DNA from: Juglans regia
Taxonomy: Eukaryota; Streptophyta; Magnoliopsida; Fagales; Juglandaceae
Reading direction: 5' to 3'
DNA length: 64,000 nucleotides
Assembly (NCBI RefSeq): GCF_001411555.2
Contig: NC_049916.1
Location: 4,588,001 to 4,652,000, forward strand
In this document: positions 44,995 to 57,199 of the stretch, piece after piece
Layout: every line of letters starts with the position of its first letter
How positions within the stretch are numbered: position 1 is the stretch's first letter
Translations under genes and position numbers: made by a program
Notes under the pieces: generated by a model
What the model was told of the DNA's origin: nothing
Seen by the model: only the letters and a program-made list of their open reading frames with translations
Database searches by the model: none

Positions 44995-47900
44995 CAAATC
45001 TCCACATAATATGCCTCTTTTTAATATGGATATAAAAGGCATCGCCTAAGTACATGGTAGTATACAACGTACATGCCTAATTAGATCTAAGTACTAGTGA
45101 GAGATACAAGCAAGTCATGAAGATTGTTTGTATTACAAATAATGGTCGAAGCCCAAGAAAGTAAAGTATTGTAAAAAAATCACTTTTAGCTCATCCAAAG
45201 AATGCTCCATGTCTTCAGAGCACCTATTGTTTCTTTCCAGCCACAAGCATCACATAATGCAATGAGGGATCATTCTCCACACAGCAACTATGTGGACATT
45301 CCCCTAATTCCTGTATAGCACCTCAGAATATCCCTAACTCTTCCAAGCATAACCCAAGCCAACCCCGTCCTATTAAAAATCTCATTTCATAAACATTTAG
45401 CCACCTCGCAATGTAACAAAAGATGATCCACTAACTCCTTGTCTCTCTTGCACATAAAGCAACAATCTAAGATGATGAGATCTCTTTTTCTCAAATTATC
45501 CAAAGTGAGAATCCACCCAAGAGATGCAGTCCATACAAAGAAAGAAATCTTAGAAGGTACCTTGCACTTCCAAATAGCCTTCCAAGAAAAACTGTGATCA
45601 TTAGAAAAACCTAAGAGAGCCGTATAGAAGGAGCGCACCGAGAATTTTTTTATTTCCACTCAGGTACCAAATCATCCTATCCTCCATCTCATTGCCCATT
45701 GAATTTGCATATAACGAGTCAAAGAAATCAACATTATCCAACTCCTAATTTTGAGCTGCTCTCAAGAAACTTACATTCCAATAGATAGCACCATTAGATA
45801 ATACCACTAAATCAACCATAACAACCTCTTTGTTACAAGAAATCTGGTAGAGCATGGAAAATACCTACTTTAGAGCCTTTTCACCACAACTCACATCATG
45901 CAAAAAATAAACATTATTACCTCTTCCAATTGTGAATCTGAAAAACTTGGATAATCTTCTCCATTCAGCTCTAAATGTTTTTCCACAATCCCACACCATG
46001 TGTCCCCCCAAACTTCCTTAGAACACCAGGCCCCCCGCATACTCCCATACTTAGAATCTATGACTTCTCTCCATAAGCCATTTCATTCCCTATAATATCT
46101 CCACAACCATTTTTTCAAAAGTGCTTTATTGAAGACTCTCACATTATGCACCCCCAACCCACCGCATGGAATCAGTAAGAAAACTTTATCCCAACCAACA
46201 AGATGGAACTTAGTTTCCTCCCCAATGCCTCCCTAAAGAAAGTTGTGAAAAATTTTCTCAATATAAGAGGCCACACTTGCATGTAGCTAAAAAAGGGAGA
46301 GAAAATAGGTAGGGAGGTTAGATAATGTGCTCTTGATGAGAGTTAATTTACCACCCTTAGACAAGTATATTTGTTTCCACCCAGCCAATCTTCTTTCAAT
46401 CTTTTCTAACACCCCATCCCAAATAAACTTTGTCTTGAAAGCAGCCCCCAACGAAAGACCGAGGTATTTCAAAGGCAGCGAAGCAACCTTACAGCCCAAG
46501 ATATTCGCCAAGCCTGAATATTGTTCACACCACCCATGGGAACCATTTCAAACTTTGAGAGGTTTACCTTCAGGCCCGAAACCGCTTCAAAGTAAAGTAA
46601 TACAAACTTCAAGTACTGCATATGATCATAGTCTGGCTCAAAAAATAGTAGTATGCCATTAGCAAAGAGAAGGTGAGATATAGTAACACTTCCCATTCAA
46701 GATCTAGCAAGGAAGCCTTCGTTAACCGCCGCTCTCAAGATGCGACTCAATGCTTCCATAATACCGACAAACAGCAAAGGAGAGAAGGGATCCTTTTGGT
46801 GCTCTATTTACCAAAATTGAATAACAAACTGTAGTTAAGCAATGCCCAATCCATGAAATCCATATATCTCCAAAACCACACCTCCCAAGTAAATAACACA
46901 AAAAATCCTAATTAACATGGTCATAAGCTTTTTCCATGTTAGCTTGGATAAGAGCCTAGGTGTGATTCTACAATCTAGGCATCATTGGCTATCAACATCG
47001 AATCCAAAATTTGTCTCCCCTTCACAAACACATTTTGAGATTTTGAAATAATATTACTTATAGCAGTACTCATGCGATTGACAAACACCTTTAAGATAAT
47101 CTTATACACCTTATTTATGAGAATAATAGGCCAAAAGTCTTTCACCTCCACAGCCCCAACTTTCTTCGAGACAAGAGCAATAAAAGACACATTATGCTTT
47201 TTTCAGATTTACCAAAGGTGTATAGCTCTTGAAAAACCTGCATAATACCTCATCCCCACCACATCCCAACAATCATGATAAAATGCCATCGAAAACCCAT
47301 CTAGGCCCGAAACTTTATCCTTGGCCATCCCACGAATCACCTAAAGAACCTCCTCCACTTCAAAAGGTCTCGCAAACCACATAGAGCTTAACTAATCAAT
47401 AGTCTTGAAATCATACCATCAAGTTTGGAAATTTTTCAGCAATAAGGTCTTTGTAAAAATTGAGAATGTGGTTCTTAATAGCATCATAATCAGAGCAAAC
47501 CTGCCCCTCAACCTTAAGCACCTCGATCGTATTATTCCAACGATAAGAATTAGCCAATTTAGTACATCTGTCCCCTTCCTTTAGCCAAGGGCTCATGACT
47601 TTTGTCTTTACGAAATTTCCTTCATAAGAAGCACCTTCTCCAGCTCCGAAATGATGGCTAATTTCCTGCAAGAGTCCTCTTTAGAAAGAGGAGCGCTCAC
47701 CTCCCTTTCCTCCAAATCTTTTAGTTTCTTTGTAAAGGGCCTTTTTTTACCATTAATGTGTCCGAAGACTTCAACATTCCACCTCTTCAAATCCCTCATC
47801 AATGTTTTCAATTTCCTAGCCAATATAAAGCTTGGTGAACCCTTTAAAGAATACGAGGACGACCATAACTTCACTTTCTCCACAAAACCATCAACTTTCA

Positions 47901-49360
47901 TCCACATATTTTCGAACTTTAGAGTATCGTTTACCCTCATGAATGCCTCTACAATCTAGTACAATGAGAAAGTGGTTTGAGCAAACTCTATCTGATCTCT
48001 TATGTAGCAAGGTAGGGTAATGTGCATTCCATGAAAGAGACACCAAAAATCTGTTCAAACGGGACCAAGCCCTGTTATTAGAACAAGTGTGCCCGCCACC
48101 TAAAAGTGGCAAATCCACCAAATCCTTATCGAAGATAAATTCAGAAAACACATTCATTGCTTGACTATACTGGACTTTTTCCGATCTTTCACTATGGAAC
48201 TGAGTGATGTTAAAGTCACCACCGATACACCATGGTAAATTACACCAGTTGCCTAAACCTGCAAGCTCCTCCCATAAAACCTTCCTAAGTGTGTCCACAT
48301 TTGGCCCATACACACTAGCAAAGGCCCAACAAAAACTGCCCTCGACATTTTTGAATGAACAAACCACCATATAATTTCCAGCACACTCCTTGATAGACTC
48401 AATCACCCTCGAATCCCACCCCGGATGCTCCCTTAGAAGAAAGGTACACCCATCTCACAAATGGGCAGCCCCAAATGCTAGTGATGATTCTATGATCTAT
48501 GAATTTCATCTTGGTTTCCTGCAAACACACAATATCCAACTTTCAATGGTGTAAAAGATTGTTCACCTGCAATCGCTTATTGGGATCATTAAGAACCCAA
48601 ATGTTCCAAGAAAGAATTCTAGGCTTCATGGGTAGAAATGACCTTCCCTTGGATCAACCTTTGCTAGTACTCCCCTCATGTCCATCATAATTGATTGAAC
48701 AAGTGAGACGCTTCATTTCCCTCTTTTTTCTAGAAGCGGATCTAGAAGATTAAAATCAACTCTCTTCAATAATGATAAGTAATGCCCTAAATTGCACACC
48801 AAACCCGTCACAAGAAATTCCCACACTCTTGAATATCCTTCACTTTCTACGTCACCCAATCCAATGGTGAGTCTCCTATTGTAAGCAAGGGAGACATGGT
48901 GCATAACAGTTCCGGGTCCACCTCAGCCTCCTTATACACCAATTGAAGAGTGTAATCCACATCCTTTGGCTTAGATGAGAAATCAAGAGGCATTGACATC
49001 ATCTCATCTCATCGACCCCCATGCCATTCTCTGCCCCCACTACCTTCCCTTAGACTGATTGAAGCTGCCTAGAGACCTTTGCTGGAGGGAAAAACACCTG
49101 AACCTCTTCCCCACAACCCATCGGTCCTGTATGTGGGTTCTATGACTGAGAACCCACGTCCGCTAGCAAGAAAATTGCTTGAGCCTCTTCCCCTACCCAT
49201 CATCCCTGTCTGTGGATGCTATAACTGATATTCCACTTCTGTTGGTGAGAAAATGTAGAGATCCATTTTTGGATCGTTTATCAACAACTCCAAGTTCACC
49301 TCTTGGGCCACTGGCAATTATTCCTCAGCCACTCACGATCCCGATGGGTTGATTGACGCA
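44995..49360 (-). mobile_element. Decayed, near full-length L1-type LINE
   Basis: Read on the minus strand, 5' to 3'. Near 48630-48480: RILSWN...LDIVCLQETK, the start of the APE endonuclease. 48406-47891: the endonuclease catalytic region with SVYGP and GGDFN. 47940-47411: linker. 47190-46975: RT (DFWPIILINKVYKIILKVFVNR; GRQILDSMLIAN). 46696-46287: LLFANGILLF, in which the catalytic ADD is replaced by ANG, then [15 protein letters not shown]. 45659-45387: zf-RVT region with [20 protein letters not shown]. 3' UTR to about 45000. Many stops and frameshifts. The 5' part probably continues at 52536-52625, beyond the LTR insertion. Confidence 0.85.
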
Positions 49361-49369
49361 TGAAATACG

Positions 49370-52300
49370 TGTAACACTCGACTCTCCATAGTAAAGAAAG
49401 ATATTTTTTTTAGAAAATCATGGGAGCCAAAGTGCTACTACTGAACCTGACTTAAAAATATATTTATTTAGTTTTTTAAAGGAAGCGCAAAGTACAAAGA
49501 TTTCTTATAATAAATAGAGTTATTTTATACTAAAATAGTAAAATCATAAATGAGATTGCGTGGAAGCATTTATTAAAATTTCTCAAAATTCGTGACATAA
49601 AAATCATAACTTAAAATCTTTGTACATGATCTAGGCCATTGTCATGTTTTCCTGGACTAAATCTCGTCCTTTAACTCTACCTTTATAAATATTCTGACTT
49701 AGGGTGGTTTAAAAGCATAAAAACAAACTAAAATGAGTCGATGATTTAGTAAGAAACCCATCATAACGTAAACATACTTAATATAAGGTTTTTCATAAAA
49801 TATTTCAGTTGAGAACTTAAAATCATGATCATTCATACGTATGCTTAAGACATGCACGACTTATCATAGCTTATTTGACTTATCTTACTTATCATACTGG
49901 CTCATACATTTAACCCTGAGTGCAAGGTTGTGCACAGGTCCCACATCTCGTGGCCGCAAGGAGAGCTGCTAATAGTATTCTAGCATACTATGGTGGACCA
50001 CGCTTAGATCCGTGGCTTGCACATCCACCCATAAATCGTATTGGTACCATGCGTATGAATGACCGTCTGATTAACTGTTCTGAACTTATCTTATACTTGA
50101 TCTTATGAACGCTTTTGTGTCTTAGAGATGCATGAGATGTATAAAACATATATAACTATAATATGCATAATGAAACATGATGAATGACGTGTTTGGAAAT
50201 CATGACATGCGTGATACATAAATATTGACTTCCAAAGAACTGGCTTTAATAATAATATATATAACTCACTAACATGTGTTTATCCTAATTTTATGATCAA
50301 ACTACTTACCTTATAGTACTAACCAATATTTCCGACAAAAGGAACAGAGATCCCCACACACACTTGAGAAGTGGAAAGGGCAATAATGTAATTTAGTCTC
50401 AAAAGCATTTATCAAATGGTTCAAATTATGGAAGGCTACCGTTTGTTTTCTTTTTCAGAGGGAATAATTGAACAGGACCTCTTCTGGACAGTTATGCCGT
50501 TTTCACTCACTCAACAATAACGAATAAGATGCAGACACATCAGCAATCTACATACAAATTCCATGAGCCACAATACATGATAGTAAAATCAAATACACAT
50601 AACCCTTGTAAGGAATTTTCTTCTGAAAAGCACCCACTGCGCACTACCGCACCTCTCCAGCCCATTACCCCCTTCAGCCCGTCGCACGGCCCATTGCACA
50701 TCACCTGGGTTCAGCCTGTCGCACAGCCCGTCGCACATCACCTAGGTTCAGCCTGTTGCAGCCCCTTTTCAGCCCGTGCACTGCTACCCTCTCAGACTAA
50801 AATCATTACATTTCAGTTGATCAACCTAATTCATTCACAGACTGATTTCTCACATAACCATTCCCAGCACTTCCATATACATTTTTTTAAATGCTATTTG
50901 TAGGAAAATAAAACTTTTCCCTAGCTTGTACTTTTGAGTTTGAATACTTGGGTTCTGGAAATTCAACAGAAAATATTGGTGAAGGACTAGAAATGGCTAG
51001 AGTACTGATGATCGTAGTTCCATTGGTGGCTTATCGACGTTATCGTAAAAAAACTTGCATGACTAACTGGAGATTGTTACTATAGGTATAACTGCCCATT
51101 TTATTAAACTGTGTTTCTTTGAAATCCTAGCCATCAATATGATGATCATGCTTCTTGCACAAACTTTATTGATTCACAAGCTTACTCGTGAGTGTGTATT
51201 TAAATCTAAAAAGAAACTTTTAGAAATTCTTATTTTCTAATCACCTAGAGAATCCTAGGTGTTCAACCCTGTTGGTATTTAAGAATTGAAATTCAATATT
51301 AACAATCACTTTGCACTGCTGTTAGATACCAAACCCAACTCACTATCAAAAAAATTTTTAGTTAAAGAAATTTAAATTTATGTCGCTGATTCAATCAACC
51401 TTATGTTTTTGATAAAATCCTTACACATGTAGCCAATATATTCAGTCAAACCCATCTGCTAAGAAAATGAAGTAGCATTGAAACTGAAATCGAATCCAAT
51501 CGTAGAGATTTACTAAAGGACACAAAAGAGAAAACATCTAAAAAGAAAGGAGGACAACAGAGGATAAGACCATAAAACCATAGATCAAGATCAAGAACCC
51601 AAAATGCAAGAGAGGGAAGGAGGGAGGGAGTGGGTGGGTGGGGCTCAGGGTCGAAGGGAGGAAGGGATGGAGTGAGTGGGTGGGGCTCGGGGTCGACGGG
51701 AAGGAGGGAGTGGGTGGGGCTGAACGGGGGAGAGAGAGAGAGAGAGAGAGTCTTCTCAAAATTTGTTCCTACATATGGAGTGTCTATGTGGCAGACTTCG
51801 ATTGAAGGGCGTTTTTATGGATAGACCAGGTATTCCTACGGGAAGTTATTCTCATAATTGAAACCTAGTGGTATTCAGTGAGAGAAAAATGAAAGAAAGA
51901 TAAATCGCAAAGGAGGCTTAGATATGAGGTATAGTTACAAAAGTATAGGAGAGAAAAAGAGAGAGCCTTATGGTAATTCTAGTGAGAGAAAAAAACCGAA
52001 AGATAGAGAGAGAACCGATGTTGTTTCTGGCATGTTGAAGGTAAAATATAGCTAAAAACAAAAAAAAAATCTAGGCTTGAAGAGGTAGGTGCACGTACAA
52101 TGCATGAGATTCTATTTATAAGATGTTATAGTGTGCGAGTGATGATATGAGTTGGGTTTAGGAATTTTAAGGTGAAGAGAATTCTACAATTGTAATCCTA
52201 ATGTGTTTGAAATAATAATAAAAAATACTCTAGTAGTTCATTTAATGTAGGATTAGGAATGACTGAGACTGTATAGGAAACTTCAATCAATGATGATTTT

Positions 52301-52530
52301 AAATTGAAATAAATTTCTAATAGTTGATATTTAAATTCTAAAATGAGTCTAACTTGTTCAATAAATAATAAATGAAATTTAACCTAGTTATTGAATCTAA
52401 TTAAAATTCCTAATCAACCTAAAAAAATTATTGCTCATGAGCTTATCCAATATGACTCGTTAAATATAATTTAAGCCTAATAAAAATTATCAGTATTCTG
52501 ACCTTAGAATTATTAGGCCGGGTTGTTACA
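49370..52530. mobile_element. Solo-LTR-like element (3.16 kb) inserted in the LINE
   Basis: Starts TGTAACACTCGACTC and ends GGCCGGGTTGTTACA, the terminal pattern of many plant long-LTR (gypsy-type) elements. Flanking 5-mers ATACG (49365-49369) and CTACG (52531-52535) match at 4 of 5. No pol or gag inside, no second LTR. Includes a GC-rich short-period repeat at 50640-50770 and a (GA)n-rich TATA-less region at 51600-51760. Very long for an LTR, so it could also be a non-autonomous element with LTR-like ends. Confidence 0.6.
50670..50780 (+). repeat. Short GC-rich tandem repeat
   Basis: Phrases such as CAGCCCGTCGCACGGCCC and CACATCACCTGGGTTCAGCC recur about 45 bases apart (CACATCACCTAGGTTCAGCC, CAGCCTGTTGCAG). 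Two to three imperfect units. Confidence 0.65.
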
Positions 52531-52639
52531 CTACGATTCTAGGCTCCTTCATTTCCTTCTCTCTGGTCCTCCACCGCTGTCGATGAACTCCCCGGTACCA
52601 CTGTCATCTTTTCAAGACTGATGAGTTCTATGGTGGCAT

Positions 52640-52745
52640 ATGATTTTATTAAATTGGTTTATTTTTAAAAGCAATTGATTTTATTAAAAAGCACCAAAGG
52701 TGCAACCAAGCGTGCATAATGTACGCAAAAGAAACAGCTTCTTAA
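52640..52745 (-). mobile_element. LINE 3'-end fragment
   Basis: Plus strand shows TTTTATTAAAAAGCACCAAA followed by GGTGCAACCAAGC. On the minus strand this is a 3' UTR ending in a TTAATAAAA-type tail, of a slightly different LINE subfamily from the others. Confidence 0.45.
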
Positions 52746-53575
52746 GAAAAAGATGAAATCTCCAGTGTGCTTCTATTGTTGTTTAGAACTTTTAAAATCT
52801 CCAATATTAATAGTCCCAATGAACTTTTAGGAACTTTTTGGTTAAGGTAGCTTGCTCTGCTGCGTTGTGTAAAGTTTTACACAGATAAGTACTTTTCTCT
52901 TCTAAATTGATCAAGTCAAGATGGTTGTGATGTCTTATTGAGGTCACTCGCTCTCACTTCATTTGGAAATTACTACAATACTTATATTGAAAGATTTGTT
53001 TTATTTTAGTATCTTCTTTACTATCTTCTTGTGGATTTACTTGTAGTTACTGTTGAAATATTTTAGTGATGAATTGTTTTAGCAACTTATCTTCACCACC
53101 TCGGAATTTAGACTCCAGGAAGAATCAGTGAGGCATATTCAAGTCAGGCATGTGTATCACTTTTGTTTCTAGTTGTTTGGCCAAACAAGGAGTTGCCGGC
53201 GTTTATGAGACTTATTTCCCATTGACTTATCTTCCACAATTGGCTTTGTGTGAATTTAGAATGAATCCACTGTCCACATTTCAGAAATGGTTCTAAATTT
53301 GTTCATAAAGTTTTTTTGTATATGTTTGTAGATAATGTTATTTCTTGTATGCGAAGGTTTTTTGGTGAATTTTCTTTAACTTGATAGGATATTATACCTG
53401 AATTGCAAATGTAACAAGGTAGCTCTTGCTTTTCTTTGCACTAAAATCCCATTTCTAACTCAATTTTTTTTCACTTTTTTTTTTCTCCCTCAGAATATTT
53501 GGGTAACATACATTAACCACTTGGACAACCAATCTTCCCAGCAACAGTACTTATAAAATCCATAGTATATGCATA
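52746..53575. other. Intergenic DNA, nothing recognised
   Basis: A/T-rich without long open frames, inverted repeats or family motifs that I can defend. Confidence 0.4.
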
Positions 53576-53880
53576 TATTTATAAGTAAAAAAAATTTTAT
53601 TGACACAAAAATAAGCATAGCCCAAGTATACAAGAGAATGCACCTACTAAGGATCTAGAAATAAATACAAGGAAATAATGAAAATTGACCATTAAAATCT
53701 ATAGCTATGACCCACATATATAAGGTCTTAATGAAGAAACTTTTAAACTCACCCAAAGAGAACTCCTGATCCTCAAAGTTTCGATAATTCATTAATTCCC
53801 CACAAAATGCATCACTGTAGGCAAATAAGTACCATCTTCCACATAACTGCAATATGAGGGGAGGATGCCCTTAAGAGTTC
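53576..53880 (-). mobile_element. LINE C-terminal and 3' UTR fragment
   Basis: 53852-53655 encodes NFEDQEFSLGEFKSFFIKTL and then WVIAIDFNGQ, matching the C-terminus of the TOL1-intron LINE ([30 protein letters not shown]). It ends with 'tgtatacttgggctatgctt' and AATAAAATTTTTTTT on the minus strand. Useful as the reference for the shorter tails elsewhere in the window. Confidence 0.75.
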
Positions 53881-54789
53881 TCTAACTAGCTAGAAGATCA
53901 ACCACCTTCCCAGAGGTTTATGTAAAAGGATTTCTATATTTTAAGCAATATGCAAGGGGAAGATATGAAATCACTTGACACAAGACATCTGACAATCTGT
54001 TGAGATCTGATAGATTGCGTGTTTCATCATGCGTTTTGTAATGTTGTGCATGTGCTGGTAGATGGAAAGAAAAGCATGATGGTGTGGAGGGTTTCCTTTC
54101 CGAGAACTGCTACAGATACAAAGAGATTATACAAAGTAAACCTACAAACTGATGTGACTTCATAGAATCCGTTAGATCTACTTTATAATAAAAGTAACTT
54201 TAAAATCTGACGTACTACATCAAGCCACATCAATTTGTGAGTTTAATTTTGTGTAATCCCTTTGTGGCTAAAGAAGTTTCCTTCCCATAAATGTAAGCCA
54301 CAACAAGGTAATCAATGTTATTCTTTTTTAGTTTCCTGGACATAATCTTTCTTTAGACAGATCTCTAGGCTTCTTCATAATTAGTACGCATGTAGGGTAA
54401 TGCCTTTATTTGGTGGAAAATTGCCTTCTGCATTAATTATACAGATTTAGCTTTATCATAGATAGACATCTCAAATAAGAAACCAGAGCATGATCATGTG
54501 AACTAACTACCTCAGATGAAAATAAATAAATTAACTGGCTGAACTAAAGAATGGAGCTCATGTCATATGTATATTTTAACTGTTATAAAGATAATTGTTT
54601 CCAAACTGAGAAAACCTTCTCATGTTCTTGGTGGAAAAAATGCATTACCTATGTAACGAGATACTAGATCATATGGCTGGGGATATACAAATGTTCTCTC
54701 GATGTTTGCACATAAAAAATAGAAGATGCATTATATAAATCAATCAACTTTATATTTCTTAGACAATATTCGCAGTATACTGGGTCATT

Positions 54790-55075
54790 TTTAAAAATGG
54801 GAAGATCATGGTTTTATGTATATTTGGAGGAAAAGGAATAATAGAAGTTTTGAGGGACCATGGTCGAATAATTGAGGAGCTCAATACTTCCTTTCTCAAT
54901 GTTTTCCTCATTTGAACTGCTGCTATAGACTTTAATGTGCCTAATTTCCATGATTTTCTTGTCTTTTTCTCTTTCTAGATAGGTATCTCTCTCGTTTGAA
55001 TTCTAAGTACTTTGATTACGCCTTTGCGTTTTTAATGAAATTCTAATTACTTGTCAATATAATATATAATATTGA
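54790..55075 (+). mobile_element. LINE 3'-end fragment, plus strand
   Basis: 54830-54960 has NRSFEGPW...TAAIDFNVPNFHDF-like words (frames broken), then 3' UTR with 'gattacgcctttgcgttttt' and AATGAAATTCTAATTACTTG. 5'-truncated. Confidence 0.6.
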
Positions 55076-55119
55076 ATAGTTTAAGGTGTCAAAATAGGTT
55101 AGAATTCTGTTTGAATGGC

Positions 55120-57130
55120 CTAATCGTTGGCCTTGTGATTTCTCTCTATTATATAAACTGTACAAAGAATTCTATACATGGAAAGAACTACGTATATGCT
55201 AATTCTATCCCTATACAATCTGTCAAATATTAAGCTAATTATTCTAAAGAGTAAATCAAGGAAACAAGTATGGAAACAAATATGGACAGCAAAGCTGTCC
55301 ATTGACAGCCCCCTTGAAATTGATGCGGGTTGATAAACAAGCATCAATTTGCTACTTAGGAAGCAATGTCGATAACGAGTGACAGCCTTGGTGATGATAT
55401 CAGCAATTTGTAATTCAGTGGAAATGTGTAGAAGAGTGATAACACGAGTTTCAAAGGCTTCACGAATAGAGTGACAGTCGACTTCAATATGCTTTGTGCA
55501 CTCATAATAGACAGGATTGATTGTGATCTGAATAGCACTTGTAGTATCGACGTGTAAAGGTGTAGGATCGGTCTTCAGCAAGCAAACCTCGAAGCCAAAT
55601 AATTTCGGAACAAGCAAGAGACATCGCTTGGTACTCAGATTCTATAGATGACTTCGAAACTCTGTCTTGGTTCTTACTCTTCCAAGAGATCAAGGCATCA
55701 CCTAAGAACACGCACCAACCAGTGATGGAGTGACGTGTATCAGCACAACCAGCCCAATCAGCATTGCTATAAGCAGCAAGACGAGGAGAATTGCCTGCAG
55801 GAAATAATAAGCCACGGGCAGAAGTGCCCTGAGCATAGCCTATGATCTTATGGACAACAATCAAATGAAGATGACGAGGAGTCTGAAGAAACTGGCTGAC
55901 TTGCTATACATCAAAAAAAATATCTGGTCTAGTGATGGTGAGATAAACAAGGCTACCCACCAACTTCTGATATAAACTGGGATCAGCAAGTAAGTCACCC
56001 TCATCTTTGCGAAGTTTGACATTTAATTCCATGGGAGTATCGACAGAGGTAGCTTCCTGTAGTCCAGGTGTAGCCACCAAATCACTAGCATACTTATGCT
56101 AATTGAGTGAAATACCAAAGGGATTACGATGTACCTCAACACCAAGAAAATACGTGAGAGACCCAAGATCTTTCATATGAAAGGATTATGAGAGATGAGT
56201 CTTGAGTTGGACAAGTAAATCAGAATTGGAACTAGTGATCACAATTTCATCAACATAAACCAAAATGACAACAATACCCATGTCTGGTTTCTGAAGAAAC
56301 AATGAAGTGTCATACTTGCTCTACTTGAAGGAAAATTGTAATCGAAATTTATCAAATCAGGCTCTCGGAGCTTGTTTGAAGCCATAAAGAGAGCGACAAA
56401 ATTTACACACACTGGAGGTCGGAGAAGGAAACAATCCCAGAGATGGCTTCATATAAATACACTCTTTAAGGTCCTCATCAAGAAAATCATTCTTGACATC
56501 CATATGATGTAGTGGCCAATTATTGGAAGCAGCAAGAGCTAGGATTGTACGAACAATGATCATCTTAGCCACAGGAGCAAATGTCTCCTCATAATTGACA
56601 CCATATTCCTGATTATTCCCAAGGGCAACAAGCTGAGCTTTATAACGATCCAAACTTCCACCAGAGCGAACCTTGACTGAGTAAACCCATTTGCAACCCA
56701 GGGGAACTATAGTGGAAGGACAAGGCTCAATGTCCTAGGTGTGATTGGCCTCTAGAGTGGCAATTCCTTTCTGCATAGCTTGTTGCCAACAGTCATGCTT
56801 GACAGCATGTAAGTAGCATGTGGGAATATCAAAATTGGATAATGTAGCAATAAAAGATGAAATATAATTGCCAGAAGGGAACCCATACCTATTCGGGGAT
56901 ACAAACACTTGAGGAGAGTGACGTACCAAAGGCTCTGGAGGTGCTGCAACTGATTGATTCTGGTGCATGTTAGGATCAGATATCGAGTGAGCTACTAGAA
57001 GAGACTGTGGGCGGGAGCGTCTCGTATACACCATACCTAGTTTAAAGCGAGAAACGACTTGATAAAGATCTGAGAACTGTTTCTCAAAGGAGGGGAGGAC
57101 CACAGTAGAAGAAGAAGGCACAAAGGACAC
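55120..57130 (-). mobile_element. Copia pol fragment (RT and RNase H), decayed
   Basis: From 5' to 3' on the minus strand. 57130-56735: region before RT, ending in WQQAMQKGIATLEAN. 56653-56357: RT with YEETFAPVAKMIIVRTILAL, HHMDVKNDFLDEDL and CRSLYGFKQAPRA; the usual H-x-AFL reads DFL. 56300-56150: YVDD region, in a broken frame (LVYVDEIVI). 55864-55502: RNase H with YSNADWAGCADTRHSITGWC and SKSSIESEYQAMSLACSEI. 55500-55350: ADIITKAV tail. Gag, protease, integrase and LTRs were not found nearby, so it is a fragment. Confidence 0.85.
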
Positions 57131-57199
57131 AAGAAAGAAATGTTGATTTTCAAAGAAAATAACATTACTAAAAATACATGTGCGATGTAATGACTTTAT

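Noticed and set aside
49920..50108. 62-codon ORF that looks fairly protein-like
   Set aside because: It lies inside the solo-LTR-like element and shows no family motif; LTRs of this type often carry such chance frames.
51538..51824. Ser/Pro-rich and Gly-rich open frames
   Set aside because: They are translations of a (GA)n/(GGGT)n low-complexity tract in both directions, not genes.
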